Positions 1 through 8,556 of a stretch of DNA of 64,000 nt are shown piece by piece. The notes below the pieces were generated by a model. It was not told where the DNA came from. It searched no databases and saw only the letters and a program-made list of their open reading frames with translations. This DNA is from Rikenellaceae bacterium (GTDB taxonomy: Bacteria > Bacteroidota > Bacteroidia > Bacteroidales > Rikenellaceae): the NCBI GenBank assembly GCA_015059865.1, contig SUZP01000003.1, forward strand, positions 19,490 through 83,489, given 5' to 3'. Position numbers and translations under genes: made by a program. How positions within the stretch are numbered: the first letter of the stretch is position 1; each line of letters starts with the position of its first letter.

Positions 1-1728
1 GCCATACGACCAGCCATAGATGCCAATTCGCTCGGCATCGACAAACTCCTGCTTGGCAAGGAAGCGAGCAAACGAAATTTGGTCCTCCACCTCCTTGCGA
101 CCGAGGTCGGCGTAGGTGCATTTCTTGAACTTTTCGCCCCTAAAACCTGTTCCGCGACCATCGCAACACGCCACAATATAGCCCTCGTGAGGCAGCGCAT
201 CCTCCCAATCGAGCGACCAACGGTCGCGCACCGACTGCGAGCCCGGTCCCGAATACTGCGTCAGCAATACGGGATATTTTTTCGACTTGTCAAATCCAAA
301 CGGCAACTGAATATAGTAGTTGAGCGTATCGCCTCGCTCGGTTACGAAGTGCCTAAACTCGCGCTTTGCCCACTTGCCACGCTCAGCAACTTTCACTCGG
401 CTATCAACCAAAGTATCAATCACCTCGCCCGAAGCACGATGCACCGTAACAACATTCGGCATATCGGCAGTCGTGGCGGTGCGGATATAGTAGCGCATAC
501 CCTGCGAAGGTTGCACCGAGTAAAAACCAGCCTCCGCCGTATGCAACTTTTTACCCTTGCCGTTCAACCCTATCGAGTAGAGGTCGCGATGCAGAGGAGA
601 ACGCTCGGTCGAGAGGTAGTAGATGCGTTTTTTCGCCACTCCAACCACAGAAGTAACCTCCCATTTGCCCGAAGTAATGGCATTCAGGCGACCTCTTTTG
701 ATACTATGCAGATAGAGATGATTATATCCTGCCGAGGTCTCCTCGCTTACGATAAATCTATCGCCATCAATAAACTGAATTGTTGCAGCCGAAGGTCTTT
801 CGACATAGGTCGCGCTCCTCTCCTCGTAGATTGGGCGCACCACCCCACTCTCCTCGCGCAGTAGCACCTCGAAGTGGTTTTGCAGGCGATTAACGCGATA
901 GAACGACAATCTGCCCGCAGGAGTCCACTGCAAATTGAATATATATTGGTCAGTCTGTTCGCCCGTAGGTATCTGCTCCGTTTTGCCCGTTGCCACATCG
1001 TAGAGGTGGAGCGTTACAACCGAGTTTTTGTCGCCTGCCTTCGGGTATTTGAACGAATAGGCCTTGTTATACAACTTGTCATCATAGCGCATCATCTCAA
1101 AGGTTGGCACTGCGCTCTCATCGAAGCGCAAGTAGGCAATCTTCGCCCCATCGGGCGATACGGAATATCCCTTCGTAAAGCCATACTCCTCCTCGTAAAC
1201 CCAATCGCTCGTTCCGTTAATGATTTTGTTCCACTCGCCATCTGCGGTTATCGCCTTCGAGGTTGCCGAGGCGAGGGCGTAGAGATAGAGATTATTCTCC
1301 TTGGCATAGACGAGGTGTTTGCCGTCGGTCGAAAACGCCACATCGCGCACCTGCTCCAACACCTTTTGAGCCTTGCCACCCACCTCTGCAAGGTAGTAGT
1401 CGGCCGTTGCCGAACGGCGGTAAATCGGTTTCACGCTCTTTGCATCGGAGAGTAGAATATGCTTTTCGTCAGCCGAAAAGGCATACGAGCCAATACGAAA
1501 ATCGCCCTCAAACACAACAAGGCTGTCGGCACGGTCGGCATAGGAGCAACGCACAATCTGCTTGCCCTTGATAATGGTAAAATGCTCACCGTCAGCCATT
1601 GAGCGCACGCCGTGTATGCTCTTATTTGCGGTACGGCACTTTACAATATCCACATATTTTACGGTCGAGCCGTATGCAACGACAGTGGCGCACACAATCG
1701 CCACTGCCAAGAGAATCAATTTTTTCAT
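1..1728 (-). CDS. Dipeptidyl peptidase IV, S9 family (partial, C-terminus outside window)
   Basis: Secreted serine exopeptidase that releases N-terminal dipeptides, typically Xaa-Pro. The gene is read leftward and runs off the window edge after 576 codons. The start is put at 1728 (MKKLILLAVAIV signal peptide); an in-frame ATG at 1740 would add four residues. Residues 20 to about 450 are beta-propeller-like and hold the DPP IV motif DWVYEEE at residues 175-181, whose Glu pair binds the substrate amino terminus. The alpha/beta-hydrolase part then begins (YPVLLTQYSGPGSQ, then CDGRGTG), and the last visible codons spell GWSYG, the nucleophile elbow with the catalytic Ser. The Asp and His of the triad lie outside. 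It is the last gene of a leftward run from aspS. Confidence 0.93.
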   Translation of the reverse strand, partial: MKKLILLAVAIVCATVVAYGSTVKYVDIVKCRTANKSIHGVRSMADGEHFTIIKGKQIVRCSYADRADSLVVFEGDFRIGSYAFSADEKHILLSDAKSVKPIYRRSATADYYLAEVGGKAQKVLEQVRDVAFSTDGKHLVYAKENNLYLYALASATSKAITADGEWNKIINGTSDWVYEEEYGFTKGYSVSPDGAKIAYLRFDESAVPTFEMMRYDDKLYNKAYSFKYPKAGDKNSVVTLHLYDVATGKTEQIPTGEQTDQYIFNLQWTPAGRLSFYRVNRLQNHFEVLLREESGVVRPIYEERSATYVERPSAATIQFIDGDRFIVSEETSAGYNHLYLHSIKRGRLNAITSGKWEVTSVVGVAKKRIYYLSTERSPLHRDLYSIGLNGKGKKLHTAEAGFYSVQPSQGMRYYIRTATTADMPNVVTVHRASGEVIDTLVDSRVKVAERGKWAKREFRHFVTERGDTLNYYIQLPFGFDKSKKYPVLLTQYSGPGSQSVRDRWSLDWEDALPHEGYIVACCDGRGTGFRGEKFKKCTYADLGRKEVEDQISFARFLAKQEFVDAERIGIYGWSYG

Positions 1729-1856
1729 AGAAATATTCATTCTTCATATATTCTTCTCTATTTAGCAACTATTTTAGTTCTATTTTTATCTATTTTACGA
1801 GGCGCATAGCGGGACTATGTAACGAGAAAAATGGATAAAAAGAGTCTAAAAGAGTG

Positions 1857-2537
1857 CTAAATATCGTCTACATTGAAGTCGTAATCGAGTCGCTTACCCG
1901 TTATAAACTTCGAGTTATCCATCTTGGTATTGAACTGCTCGACAGTTACGCGCTTATTCTGCTCGTATGGCGGAGTAAGCAGGTCGAAATTCAAGGCGTA
2001 GTGGATAGCCGTTTCGAGTACGGAGATAAGCATCTCACGCGAGATAGGCTCCTTGCCGAAACTCATTGCACGCATAATGGTCTGACGCTTACCCTCCACG
2101 AAAAACATCTTCTCGCGGTTGATAAAGATTCGACCAATCAGATAACCCTCGTCTGCCGAACGATTGAACTTGAACGAGTCGGAGAGGAAGTCGTAGATAT
2201 CGATAATTCCGCAGTAGGAGTTCGCCTTATCGCTCTGCACATACTCATTTTGCCAGATGATATGGTTCGAGTCGAACTCAAATACATCGGTATGCATACG
2301 CACAATAAGGAGGTCGGAGGCGATTTGGAGTTGCGCCTCGAACTTTCCACGGTCGCGATACTCGATGCGGACACGACGGTCGAGTTTGCCGTCGAGTGCA
2401 TCGTCAATCTCCGAAGCCATCTCCAAAAGAGTATCCTTCAACTCGCCAAATACCGAGAAGGTATTGTCGAACACGCGCTGTTTAAGCGATGATTTATCGA
2501 TAATTGCCGACAAAATTTTTTCACGAAGTTGAGCCAT
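1857..2537 (-). CDS. Conserved hypothetical protein, 226 aa
   Basis: I do not recognise a named domain. The protein begins MAQLREKILSAIIDKSSLKQ, has no signal peptide or membrane segment, and looks like a soluble cytoplasmic alpha/beta protein with many charged residues and a middle section rich in aromatic and beta-prone residues (EFDSNHIIWQNEYVQ). It lies 20 bp downstream of the metallo-beta-lactamase-fold gene, on the same strand as aspS and the glucosaminidase, so it is probably co-transcribed with them. A role in that operon cannot be inferred from sequence alone. Confidence 0.75.
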   Translation of the reverse strand: MAQLREKILSAIIDKSSLKQRVFDNTFSVFGELKDTLLEMASEIDDALDGKLDRRVRIEYRDRGKFEAQLQIASDLLIVRMHTDVFEFDSNHIIWQNEYVQSDKANSYCGIIDIYDFLSDSFKFNRSADEGYLIGRIFINREKMFFVEGKRQTIMRAMSFGKEPISREMLISVLETAIHYALNFDLLTPPYEQNKRVTVEQFNTKMDNSKFITGKRLDYDFNVDDI

Positions 2538-2557
2538 AGTTTTATTGCCTTAATTTA

Positions 2558-3562
2558 TTATTTCCAATCGTTACGGTTGTAAATTACACGCTCTCCCCAG
2601 CACGGAATCCAAATGTGGTCGTGTTTAAGCTTCTTCTTCGAACGAAGAGCGTCATGGAATGTCCAACGCCACTTATGCACTTTGTGACCAAGCTCCTGCA
2701 AGTGCGAAAGGAAAACATGGTGAGGGTGGAACTTGTCAATGCACGACTGAATCTTCAAACCTACTCGCATATGCGGCATGAAGATATCGACCTGCTTCTG
2801 AGGATTGAGCTGTGTATAGTCGCACGAGTCGCCCGTGTGGAAGATTACAGTATTGTTGGTATTTGCACCGCAATCAATCTCGTATGCGGCTACAAAGTTG
2901 CGCAGTTTCTTTTTATTGTGGTCGCCTATGGTTACTCGCACAGTGATATCGCCAAATTTATACACGCCGCCATCCTCAACGCGCATCTCCTCTACATTCT
3001 TAATATCGAAAGCGGCAAGAATAGGTTTTCCGCGCTTCGCCATACCCTCGGTAAATGCCTTGTTATTGTGGTCGCCGTGGGCGTGGGTAATCATACCGAA
3101 ATCAATCACATCGAGCAACTTATCTGTGTATTTTGAATAGAGGTCTATTCCGAATGTTGCAGTCGGAGTCTTTACAATATAGCCCATATTATATAGCAAC
3201 CAAACGGCTACTGTGCCCTCCTTAACCTTTGTTTTATGCACCTCCTTGCACACCTTATCAAACGATTTGCGCAAGAAATAAGGCACACCCGAACGCTCCA
3301 ACTCCGCAATCTTTTCAGGATCGTTCTCCTTACGGTAGGCGTTCCAATCCTCATGCTCGAAGCGGTTGATAACGCTCTGCACCTTCTCCATCGCATCCAA
3401 TCGTTTTGGAGTGATATCGTGACCATTGGTCTTATACATAAGAGTCTTTACCGCCTTGCGAAACTGCTTGTCGGTAGGCAACTCCGTCATCTTGACAATC
3501 TGCGCCGATACGGTCATCACCGCAACCAGCGACAGAACTAATGCAACCAAAAATCTTTTCAT
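2558..3562 (-). CDS. Secreted metallo-beta-lactamase-fold hydrolase
   Basis: A 334-residue exported protein. An N-terminal signal peptide (MKRFLVALVLSLVAVMTVSAQ) leads into a helical region, then a metallo-beta-lactamase fold from about residue 130. The metal-binding motif HAHGDH is present (THAHGDHNN), followed by FHTGDSCDY, which supplies a further metal-ligand Asp, and by SHLQELGH near the C-terminus. The arrangement resembles UlaG-like or ComEC-like periplasmic hydrolases rather than true beta-lactamases. The substrate is unknown. It lies 11 bp after the glucosaminidase gene, so a role in cell-envelope turnover is possible, but that is only context. Confidence 0.85.
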   Translation of the reverse strand: MKRFLVALVLSLVAVMTVSAQIVKMTELPTDKQFRKAVKTLMYKTNGHDITPKRLDAMEKVQSVINRFEHEDWNAYRKENDPEKIAELERSGVPYFLRKSFDKVCKEVHKTKVKEGTVAVWLLYNMGYIVKTPTATFGIDLYSKYTDKLLDVIDFGMITHAHGDHNNKAFTEGMAKRGKPILAAFDIKNVEEMRVEDGGVYKFGDITVRVTIGDHNKKKLRNFVAAYEIDCGANTNNTVIFHTGDSCDYTQLNPQKQVDIFMPHMRVGLKIQSCIDKFHPHHVFLSHLQELGHKVHKWRWTFHDALRSKKKLKHDHIWIPCWGERVIYNRNDWK

Positions 3563-3573
3563 CTTGGTAGTAG

Positions 3574-4560
3574 TTATTTAAGTCTTACAATATCTCCCTT
3601 TTTTACCTCCTCGTTTAGGCGCAGGCGGTTGAGTTTTGCAAGAGACTTTTGGCGTATGCCATACGACTGCGACAACGAGTAGAGATTTTCGTCACGCACA
3701 ACCTTGTGCTGCATCACATTACCAAGCCACTGCGTCTTTTTTCGCTCGATATAGACGATATCCCCCTTAGCGAGTTTGGCATCTTTTGCCACATCGTTAA
3801 ACTTGCGCAACATCTTAGCCGAGATATCGAAGACCTCGCCCACCGACTCGAAGGTATCGCCCTCCTTCGCCACAACATAGAAGGTGTGGTTGGTGCGATA
3901 GACGCCGTAACCCTTGTGTGAATTGACCGTTACACGAAAAGCGTTCGGATTTATCTGCTCGTCAGAGGTTGCGATATTGCTCTCAAACCACGCCTCGGTA
4001 TTTGCCGTAGCATTTTTGGCTGCCGAGTATATCTTATTGCCATTCTCCTTATCGAGCAGATACAACTTCATCGACTCGATAATCTTAACCAATCGCTCCG
4101 CATAGTCGGGTGCCGTAGCATATCCCGCAGCCTTCAAGCCTCGCGCCCAACTGCGGTAGTCATCAGAAGGGTATGCAAACAGCGAGTCGTAGCGTGGCGA
4201 TTGGTCGAGAAAGTCGGCGTGGTCCTGATACGAAGCCTCCACCGAAGGGTATGCACGGAAGCACTCCCCCTTGGCATCGTCATCGTGATACACCCTATCG
4301 CCTGTCCACGACCTCTTACACTTGATGCCGAAGTGGTTATTCGAGGAGGTCGAAAGACGACTGTTTCCGCTATCCGACTCCAAGATACCCTGCGCCATCG
4401 TGATACTTGCAGGTATGCCGTAACGCTCCATGTGGGCGATGGCTATCGCCTTATACTTCTCTACATACTCCTCGCGAGTCTGTCGCTCCTTTGCCACTAC
4501 GGCAGTGAACGACACAACCACACAAAGTGCCGAAAGCAGTATCGTGCGCAACAACCTCAT
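3574..4560 (-). CDS. N-acetylglucosaminidase (FlgJ/Bax-type) with C-terminal LysM repeats
   Basis: A peptidoglycan hydrolase of the mannosyl-glycoprotein endo-beta-N-acetylglucosaminidase family (GH73-like), 328 residues. A signal peptide ([16 protein letters not shown]) is followed by the catalytic domain at about residues 30-175, with the family pattern ITMAQGILESDSGNSRL containing the presumed catalytic Glu, then NNHFGIKC and WARGLKAAGYAT. Two LysM-type repeats follow at about residues 225-275 and 282-328 (ending KGDIVYIE and KGDIVRLK), which should bind peptidoglycan. Its ATG overlaps the aspS stop codon (TAATG), so the two are likely translationally coupled. Confidence 0.9.
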   Translation of the reverse strand: MRLLRTILLSALCVVVSFTAVVAKERQTREEYVEKYKAIAIAHMERYGIPASITMAQGILESDSGNSRLSTSSNNHFGIKCKRSWTGDRVYHDDDAKGECFRAYPSVEASYQDHADFLDQSPRYDSLFAYPSDDYRSWARGLKAAGYATAPDYAERLVKIIESMKLYLLDKENGNKIYSAAKNATANTEAWFESNIATSDEQINPNAFRVTVNSHKGYGVYRTNHTFYVVAKEGDTFESVGEVFDISAKMLRKFNDVAKDAKLAKGDIVYIERKKTQWLGNVMQHKVVRDENLYSLSQSYGIRQKSLAKLNRLRLNEEVKKGDIVRLK

Positions 4561-6311
4561 TACTCAACAGGTTTCAATTCGAGATACAACTCATCCAACT
4601 GCGCTTGGTCGATTGGCGATGGGCCATCGAGCATCACATCGCGACCTGCATTGTTCTTTGGGAAGGCGATGAAGTCACGAATAGAGTCTGCGCCACCGAA
4701 CAACGAGCAAAGACGGTCGAAGCCGAATGCCAAACCTCCGTGTGGCGGTGCGCCGTAGCGGAAGGCGTTGATGAGGAAGCCAAACTGCGCCTCTGCCTGC
4801 TCAGGCGTGAAGCCCAAGCACTTGAAGATAAGCGACTGCAACTTAGGGTCGTGGATACGAATTGAGCCACCACCTATCTCTGTTCCGTTGCAGACAAAGT
4901 CGTATGCATTAGCACGCACGCGCACAGGGTCGCTCTCCAAGAACTCCACATCCTCAGGTTTTGGCGAGGTGAATGGGTGGTGCTTAGCGTAGAAACGCTC
5001 GGTCTCCTCGTCCCACTCGAACATTGGGAAGTCTACTACCCACAGCGGAGCAAATTTCTTAGGGTCACGCAAGCCCAACTGCTCGGCAACCTCCAAGCGA
5101 AGTGCGCACAACTGCGTAAGAGCCTTATACTTCTTACCGCACAAAATCAGACACAGGTCGCCAGCCTTTGCACCCAAACGCTCGGCGATAGCCTTTAACT
5201 CGTCAGGCGAGAAGAACTTATCAATCGAAGATTTGATACCGCCCTCCTCTACTCTAATCCAAACCAAGCCCTTAGCTCCTACCTGTGGTCGCTTAACATA
5301 CTCTGTCAGGGCGTCAATCTGCTTGCGAGTATAGGTTGCACAGCCCGTAGCGGCAAAACCTACAACATACTCTGCATCGTCAAATACCGAGAAGTTGTGG
5401 CCGTGAGCCAAGTCGGTAATATCCGCGAACTCCATTCCGAAGCGCAAATCGGGCTTATCCGAGCCATACTTCTCCATCGCCTCGCTCCAAGGCATACGGC
5501 GGAATGGCTCCGCGAAGTCGATATCCAAGACACTCTTGAACATATGCTTTGCCCAACGCTCGAAGATTTCGAGAATATCCTCCTGCTCTACGAATGACAT
5601 CTCGCAGTCAATCTGCGTAAACTCAGGCTGACGGTCAGCACGCAAATCCTCATCACGGAAGCAGCGTACAATCTGGAAGTAGCGGTCGTAACCCGACACC
5701 ATCAACAGCTGCTTCAAAGTCTGTGGCGACTGAGGCAAAGCGTAGAACTCATTAGGGTTCATACGCGAAGGCACAACGAAGTCGCGCGCGCCCTCTGGCG
5801 TTGATTTGATAAGGTAAGGAGTCTCAATCTCCAAGAAGCCCTCCGAGTCGAGGAACTTACGAATCTCCTGTGCCATCTTGTGACGAAGAATCATATTACG
5901 CTGCAATGGTGGGCGGCGAAGGTCGAGGTAACGATACTTCATACGAAGGTCGTCGCCACCATCCGAATTCTCCTCGATAGTGAATGGCGGAATAACCGCC
6001 TGATTAAGGATATTTATCTTCTCGGCAACAACCTCGATATCGCCCGTAGCCATCTTTGCATTCTTCGACTCACGCTCGATAACCTTGCCCGTAACCTGAA
6101 CGACACACTCACGACCAAGCTTTGCAGCCTCTGCCTTCGTAGCCTCGTCAGAGTGCTCCTCTACAACAATCTGTGTGATGCCGTAACGGTCACGCAAGTC
6201 AATAAAGGTCATCGCACCAAGGTTACGCACCTTCTGCACCCAACCTGCCAATGTTACTGTCTGTCCGACATTTGTGGCACGCAATTCGCCACAAGTATTA
6301 CTTCTGTACAT
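4560..6311 (-). CDS. aspS: Aspartate--tRNA ligase
   Basis: Class IIb aminoacyl-tRNA synthetase charging tRNA-Asp, 583 residues, the usual size for the bacterial type with a GAD insertion. In order: an N-terminal OB-fold anticodon-binding domain (about 1-110), motif 2 ([18 protein letters not shown]), the inserted GAD domain (about 280-420), and motif 3 (GLAFGFDRL) near the C-terminus. The frame stays open to 6668, but that extension is antisense to tadA. The start at 6311 ([14 protein letters not shown]) matches bacterial AspRS and leaves a 63-bp divergent intergenic region. It leads a leftward gene run that includes the glucosaminidase. Confidence 0.97.
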   Translation of the reverse strand: MYRSNTCGELRATNVGQTVTLAGWVQKVRNLGAMTFIDLRDRYGITQIVVEEHSDEATKAEAAKLGRECVVQVTGKVIERESKNAKMATGDIEVVAEKINILNQAVIPPFTIEENSDGGDDLRMKYRYLDLRRPPLQRNMILRHKMAQEIRKFLDSEGFLEIETPYLIKSTPEGARDFVVPSRMNPNEFYALPQSPQTLKQLLMVSGYDRYFQIVRCFRDEDLRADRQPEFTQIDCEMSFVEQEDILEIFERWAKHMFKSVLDIDFAEPFRRMPWSEAMEKYGSDKPDLRFGMEFADITDLAHGHNFSVFDDAEYVVGFAATGCATYTRKQIDALTEYVKRPQVGAKGLVWIRVEEGGIKSSIDKFFSPDELKAIAERLGAKAGDLCLILCGKKYKALTQLCALRLEVAEQLGLRDPKKFAPLWVVDFPMFEWDEETERFYAKHHPFTSPKPEDVEFLESDPVRVRANAYDFVCNGTEIGGGSIRIHDPKLQSLIFKCLGFTPEQAEAQFGFLINAFRYGAPPHGGLAFGFDRLCSLFGGADSIRDFIAFPKNNAGRDVMLDGPSPIDQAQLDELYLELKPVE

Positions 6312-6333
6312 AGCTTTATATAATGTTTTTTTG

Positions 6334-6341
6334 TATCTTTG
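6334..6341 (+). promoter_or_regulatory. -7 promoter element for tadA
   Basis: TATCTTTG fits the Bacteroidetes -7 consensus TAnnTTTG and lies 33 bp upstream of the tadA start codon. No convincing -33 TTTG is visible at the usual spacing. Confidence 0.6.
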
Positions 6342-6374
6342 CCCTATCAAACAACTGACAAAGTTATAAAAAAT

Positions 6375-6821
6375 ATGGAAGAATTGCGAGAAAAAGATGA
6401 AAAATATATGCGATTGGCGATTGAGGAGGCTAAACTTGCTCTCGAAGCCGACGAAGTACCCATCGGAGCTATCATTGTAGCAGGTGGTCGCATCGTAGGC
6501 AGAGGGCACAATTTGGTCGAGACTTTGACAGATGTTACTGCCCACGCCGAGTTGCAAGCCATCACCGCAGCCGCTTCTACCATAGGCGGAAAGTATCTCA
6601 ACGACTGCACTCTCTATGTGACGGTTGAGCCCTGCCCAATGTGCGCAGGAGCCTTGGCGTGGAGCCAAATCGGGCGTATCGTATATGGCGCATCGGACAG
6701 CAAAAGAGGTTTTTCGACCATCTCGAACAATATGTTACATCCTCGCACCGTTGTAACATCGGGAGTACTCGCCGAAGAGTGCGAGCGACTTATGACCGAT
6801 TTTTTTGCAAAATTGAGATAG
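6375..6821 (+). CDS. tadA: tRNA-specific adenosine deaminase
   Basis: Zinc-dependent deaminase that converts A34 to inosine in the tRNA-Arg(ACG) anticodon; 148 residues. It carries the cytidine/deoxycytidylate deaminase zinc site, with HAE (in TAHAELQAI) giving the His ligand and the catalytic Glu, and PCPMCAGA giving the two Cys ligands. The start at 6375 ([12 protein letters not shown]) is preferred because a TATCTTTG -7 box lies at 6334-6341, so an upstream in-frame codon at 6339 would fall inside the promoter. It is divergent from aspS. Confidence 0.95.
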   Translation: MEELREKDEKYMRLAIEEAKLALEADEVPIGAIIVAGGRIVGRGHNLVETLTDVTAHAELQAITAAASTIGGKYLNDCTLYVTVEPCPMCAGALAWSQIGRIVYGASDSKRGFSTISNNMLHPRTVVTSGVLAEECERLMTDFFAKLR

Positions 6822-6835
6822 GTTTCATAACTTTG
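6804..6835 (+). promoter_or_regulatory. Promoter for TPR gene (TTTG-N20-TAACTTTG)
   Basis: TTTG at 6804-6807 and TAACTTTG at 6828-6835, separated by 20 bp, match the Bacteroidetes primary-sigma consensus well. It overlaps the 3' end of tadA and lies 55 bp upstream of the TPR gene start. Confidence 0.75.
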
Positions 6836-6890
6836 CGGACTATATGACTAATATAACAAATATTAAAATTTAAAATAGACTCAAATTATT

Positions 6891-7859
6891 ATGAAAAAGT
6901 TATTTGTAACAATGTTCGCACTCCTCGCCGTAGGTATGGCTTCGGCTCAGAGCGAGGTTATTGCAAAGTTCAACGAGGGCGCAAAGGCTATTCAGGCCAA
7001 GAACTACGCTTCGGCAATCACTCTCTTCGAGAGCGTTATCGACAAGGGTATGGATTCGCAGGATAGCAATGTACTCAACTGCGTAGCTACTGCAAAGAAG
7101 TATCTCCCTGTATGTTATCAGGGTGTAGGTCTTTCGGCTGCATCACAGAAGAACTACGCTAAGGCTATCGAGTATTTGACCAAGGCTGCCGACACCGCAG
7201 AGTTGTATGGCAACACTCAGGCTAAGCAGAAGGCTAATATGATTCTTGCAAAGGTTTATCAGGTACAGGGTGGCGAGGCGTTCAACGCAAAGGACTACGC
7301 TACTGCCGCTGCTGTATTCGAGAAGGGTTATGCAGCTAATCCTCGTAATACAGATATGGCTCTCAACCTCGCAACCTCTTACTGCGAGTTGGGCAAGTAC
7401 GATGAGGGTATGGCTATCTACGACAAAATTTGCAAGATGCCAGCCGAGAAGTATGCTGCTGCTATCGCAAAGGCTGAGGCTAACAAGACTCTCTACACCA
7501 ACAACAAGGTCGCTTCGTTGCAGCAGGCTGGCGATTTCGATGGCGTAATCGCAATGGCTGACAAGTTGCAGGCTGCATCTCCTGCTCTTGCAGAGAAGAT
7601 TCGCATCGAGGCTTACAACGGCAAGAAGGAGTACGCAAAGGTTGTTGCTCTCGGCGAGACCGCAGCTGCGGCTCAGGCAAGCGAGGAGGAAAAGAGCGCT
7701 ATATATTTCCTTGTAGGTGCTGCTTACAACGCACAGTACAACGCAGGTGGCAACAAAGATGCAGTTCTTCGCGATAAGGCTGTTGCAACATTGAAGAAGG
7801 TTACCGCAGGCGACAAGGTTGAGGCTGCAAAGGCAGCTTTGACCGAGCTTACAAAGTAA
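6891..7859 (+). CDS. Secreted tetratricopeptide-repeat protein, 322 aa
   Basis: An exported protein with signal peptide MKKLFVTMFALLAVGMASAQ and at least four TPR-like helical pairs (for example FNEGAKAIQAKNYASAITLF, then YAKAIEYLTKAADTAE, then GEAFNAKDYATAAAVFEKGY). TPR arrays bind other proteins, so a periplasmic scaffold is likely; the specific partner is unknown. It is Ala- and Lys-rich and uses frequent codons, suggesting high expression. It has its own strong promoter and is closed by an intrinsic terminator, so it is probably monocistronic. A second, unrelated secreted TPR protein follows gyrA in this window. Confidence 0.85.
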   Translation: MKKLFVTMFALLAVGMASAQSEVIAKFNEGAKAIQAKNYASAITLFESVIDKGMDSQDSNVLNCVATAKKYLPVCYQGVGLSAASQKNYAKAIEYLTKAADTAELYGNTQAKQKANMILAKVYQVQGGEAFNAKDYATAAAVFEKGYAANPRNTDMALNLATSYCELGKYDEGMAIYDKICKMPAEKYAAAIAKAEANKTLYTNNKVASLQQAGDFDGVIAMADKLQAASPALAEKIRIEAYNGKKEYAKVVALGETAAAAQASEEEKSAIYFLVGAAYNAQYNAGGNKDAVLRDKAVATLKKVTAGDKVEAAKAALTELTK

Positions 7860-7880
7860 TCAACCACATATACAAAACAG

Positions 7881-7914
7881 AAACGGCAGGGGCTCAAACC
7901 TCTGCCGTTTTTTT
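7881..7914 (+). terminator. Intrinsic terminator of the TPR gene
   Basis: An inverted repeat (AACGGCAGGGG / CCTCTGCCGTT) is followed directly by a T run, 22 bp after the stop codon. Confidence 0.9.
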
Positions 7915-7937
7915 GGAGGGGGCGTAGCTATTAGCTA

Positions 7938-8087
7938 AATTAAAAATTAAAAATTAAAAATTAAAAATTGAGAATTGAGAATTGAGAATTGAGAATTGAG
8001 AATTAAATTTCTAATTCCTCACTACTCACTACTCTCTTCTCACTACTCACTACTCACTACTCTCTACTCTCTACTCTCTACTCACTA
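7938..8087. repeat. Two heptanucleotide tandem arrays
   Basis: About 7938-8007 holds four ATTAAAA-type units followed by five ATTGAGA-type units, then a divergent unit. About 8018-8087 holds roughly ten CTACTCA/CTACTCT-type units. The period is exactly 7 in both although the unit sequence differs. They fill the space between the TPR terminator and the mmcQ-like gene, whose stop codon at 8071 lies inside the second array; that gene's C-terminal codons are therefore repeat-derived. Confidence 0.9.
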
Positions 8088-8463
8088 AAAACCCAGCCTC
8101 TCGCACCACCGCCAATATCTCCTCACGCAACGCCTTCGGAGTTACATTCTCACGAATTACAGTCAGGTAGGAGTGGCGTATCTCGCGCTCCACAACTTCG
8201 CGAGGCAACTGCTCGAAGTAGATATCGTTCCAATGCTTTTTGTTGAAGTGCCATGCAGGGGTTATTGCCGAGAGATACTCATCGCGCAAGACAATAGCGC
8301 GGTCGGGGTTGCACTTTACCGCTACACGCTCGGCATACTCCAATACGCAACACAGAAACATCCTTCCACCAACCTTATAGACTACGGTATCATCACCAAA
8401 TGGCTGACACTCCTCCACAAGTGGCAACGACATTACATACTCTCTCAAATCGACTATATCCAT
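8071..8463 (-). CDS. MmcQ/YjbR-family protein
   Basis: A small cytoplasmic protein (130 residues) of the MmcQ/YjbR family, which has a CyaY-like fold and a putative DNA-binding role that is not well established. Typical features are the start MDIVDLREYVMSLP, the FGDDTVVYKVGGRMF strand pair, and KKHWNDIYFEQLP followed by the HSYLTVIRENV helix. The frame is open upstream, but the start at 8463 fits the family. A consensus promoter places the -7 box only 4 bp before this ATG, so the mRNA is probably leaderless. The last residues (FLVSRE) are encoded within a heptanucleotide repeat array. Confidence 0.85.
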   Translation of the reverse strand: MDIVDLREYVMSLPLVEECQPFGDDTVVYKVGGRMFLCCVLEYAERVAVKCNPDRAIVLRDEYLSAITPAWHFNKKHWNDIYFEQLPREVVEREIRHSYLTVIRENVTPKALREEILAVVREAGFLVSRE

Positions 8464-8467
8464 ACAA

Positions 8468-8498
8468 CAAAGATAGAGAATATAGATGATAACACAAA
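8468..8498 (-). promoter_or_regulatory. Promoter for the MmcQ-like gene (TTTG-N19-TATCTTTG)
   Basis: On the minus strand TTTG (8498-8495) and TATCTTTG (8475-8468) are 19 bp apart, a full consensus match. The -7 box ends 4 nt before the ATG. The TTTG lies in the T run of the terminator that ends the upstream operon. Confidence 0.8.
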
Positions 8499-8536
8499 AA
8501 AAATGCGAGGAGAGATATAAATCACCCCCTCGCATT
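8495..8536 (-). terminator. Terminator of the SusC/SusD operon
   Basis: Read on the minus strand, AATGCGAGG and CCTCGCATT form a 9-bp stem followed by eight T residues, 20 bp after the last gene of the operon. Its T run doubles as the -33 region of the next promoter. Confidence 0.88.
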
Positions 8537-8556
8537 TGGGAATAAGAGTTCAAACT

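Noticed and set aside
6312..6668. N-terminal extension of aspS by 119 codons in the same open frame
   Set aside because: It is antisense to tadA and crosses both promoters; bacterial AspRS begins at the Met encoded at 6311.
7938..8087. CRISPR array or direct-repeat cassette
   Set aside because: Units are 7 bp and contiguous, with no spacers, leader or cas genes. Other arrays of the window are the same kind.
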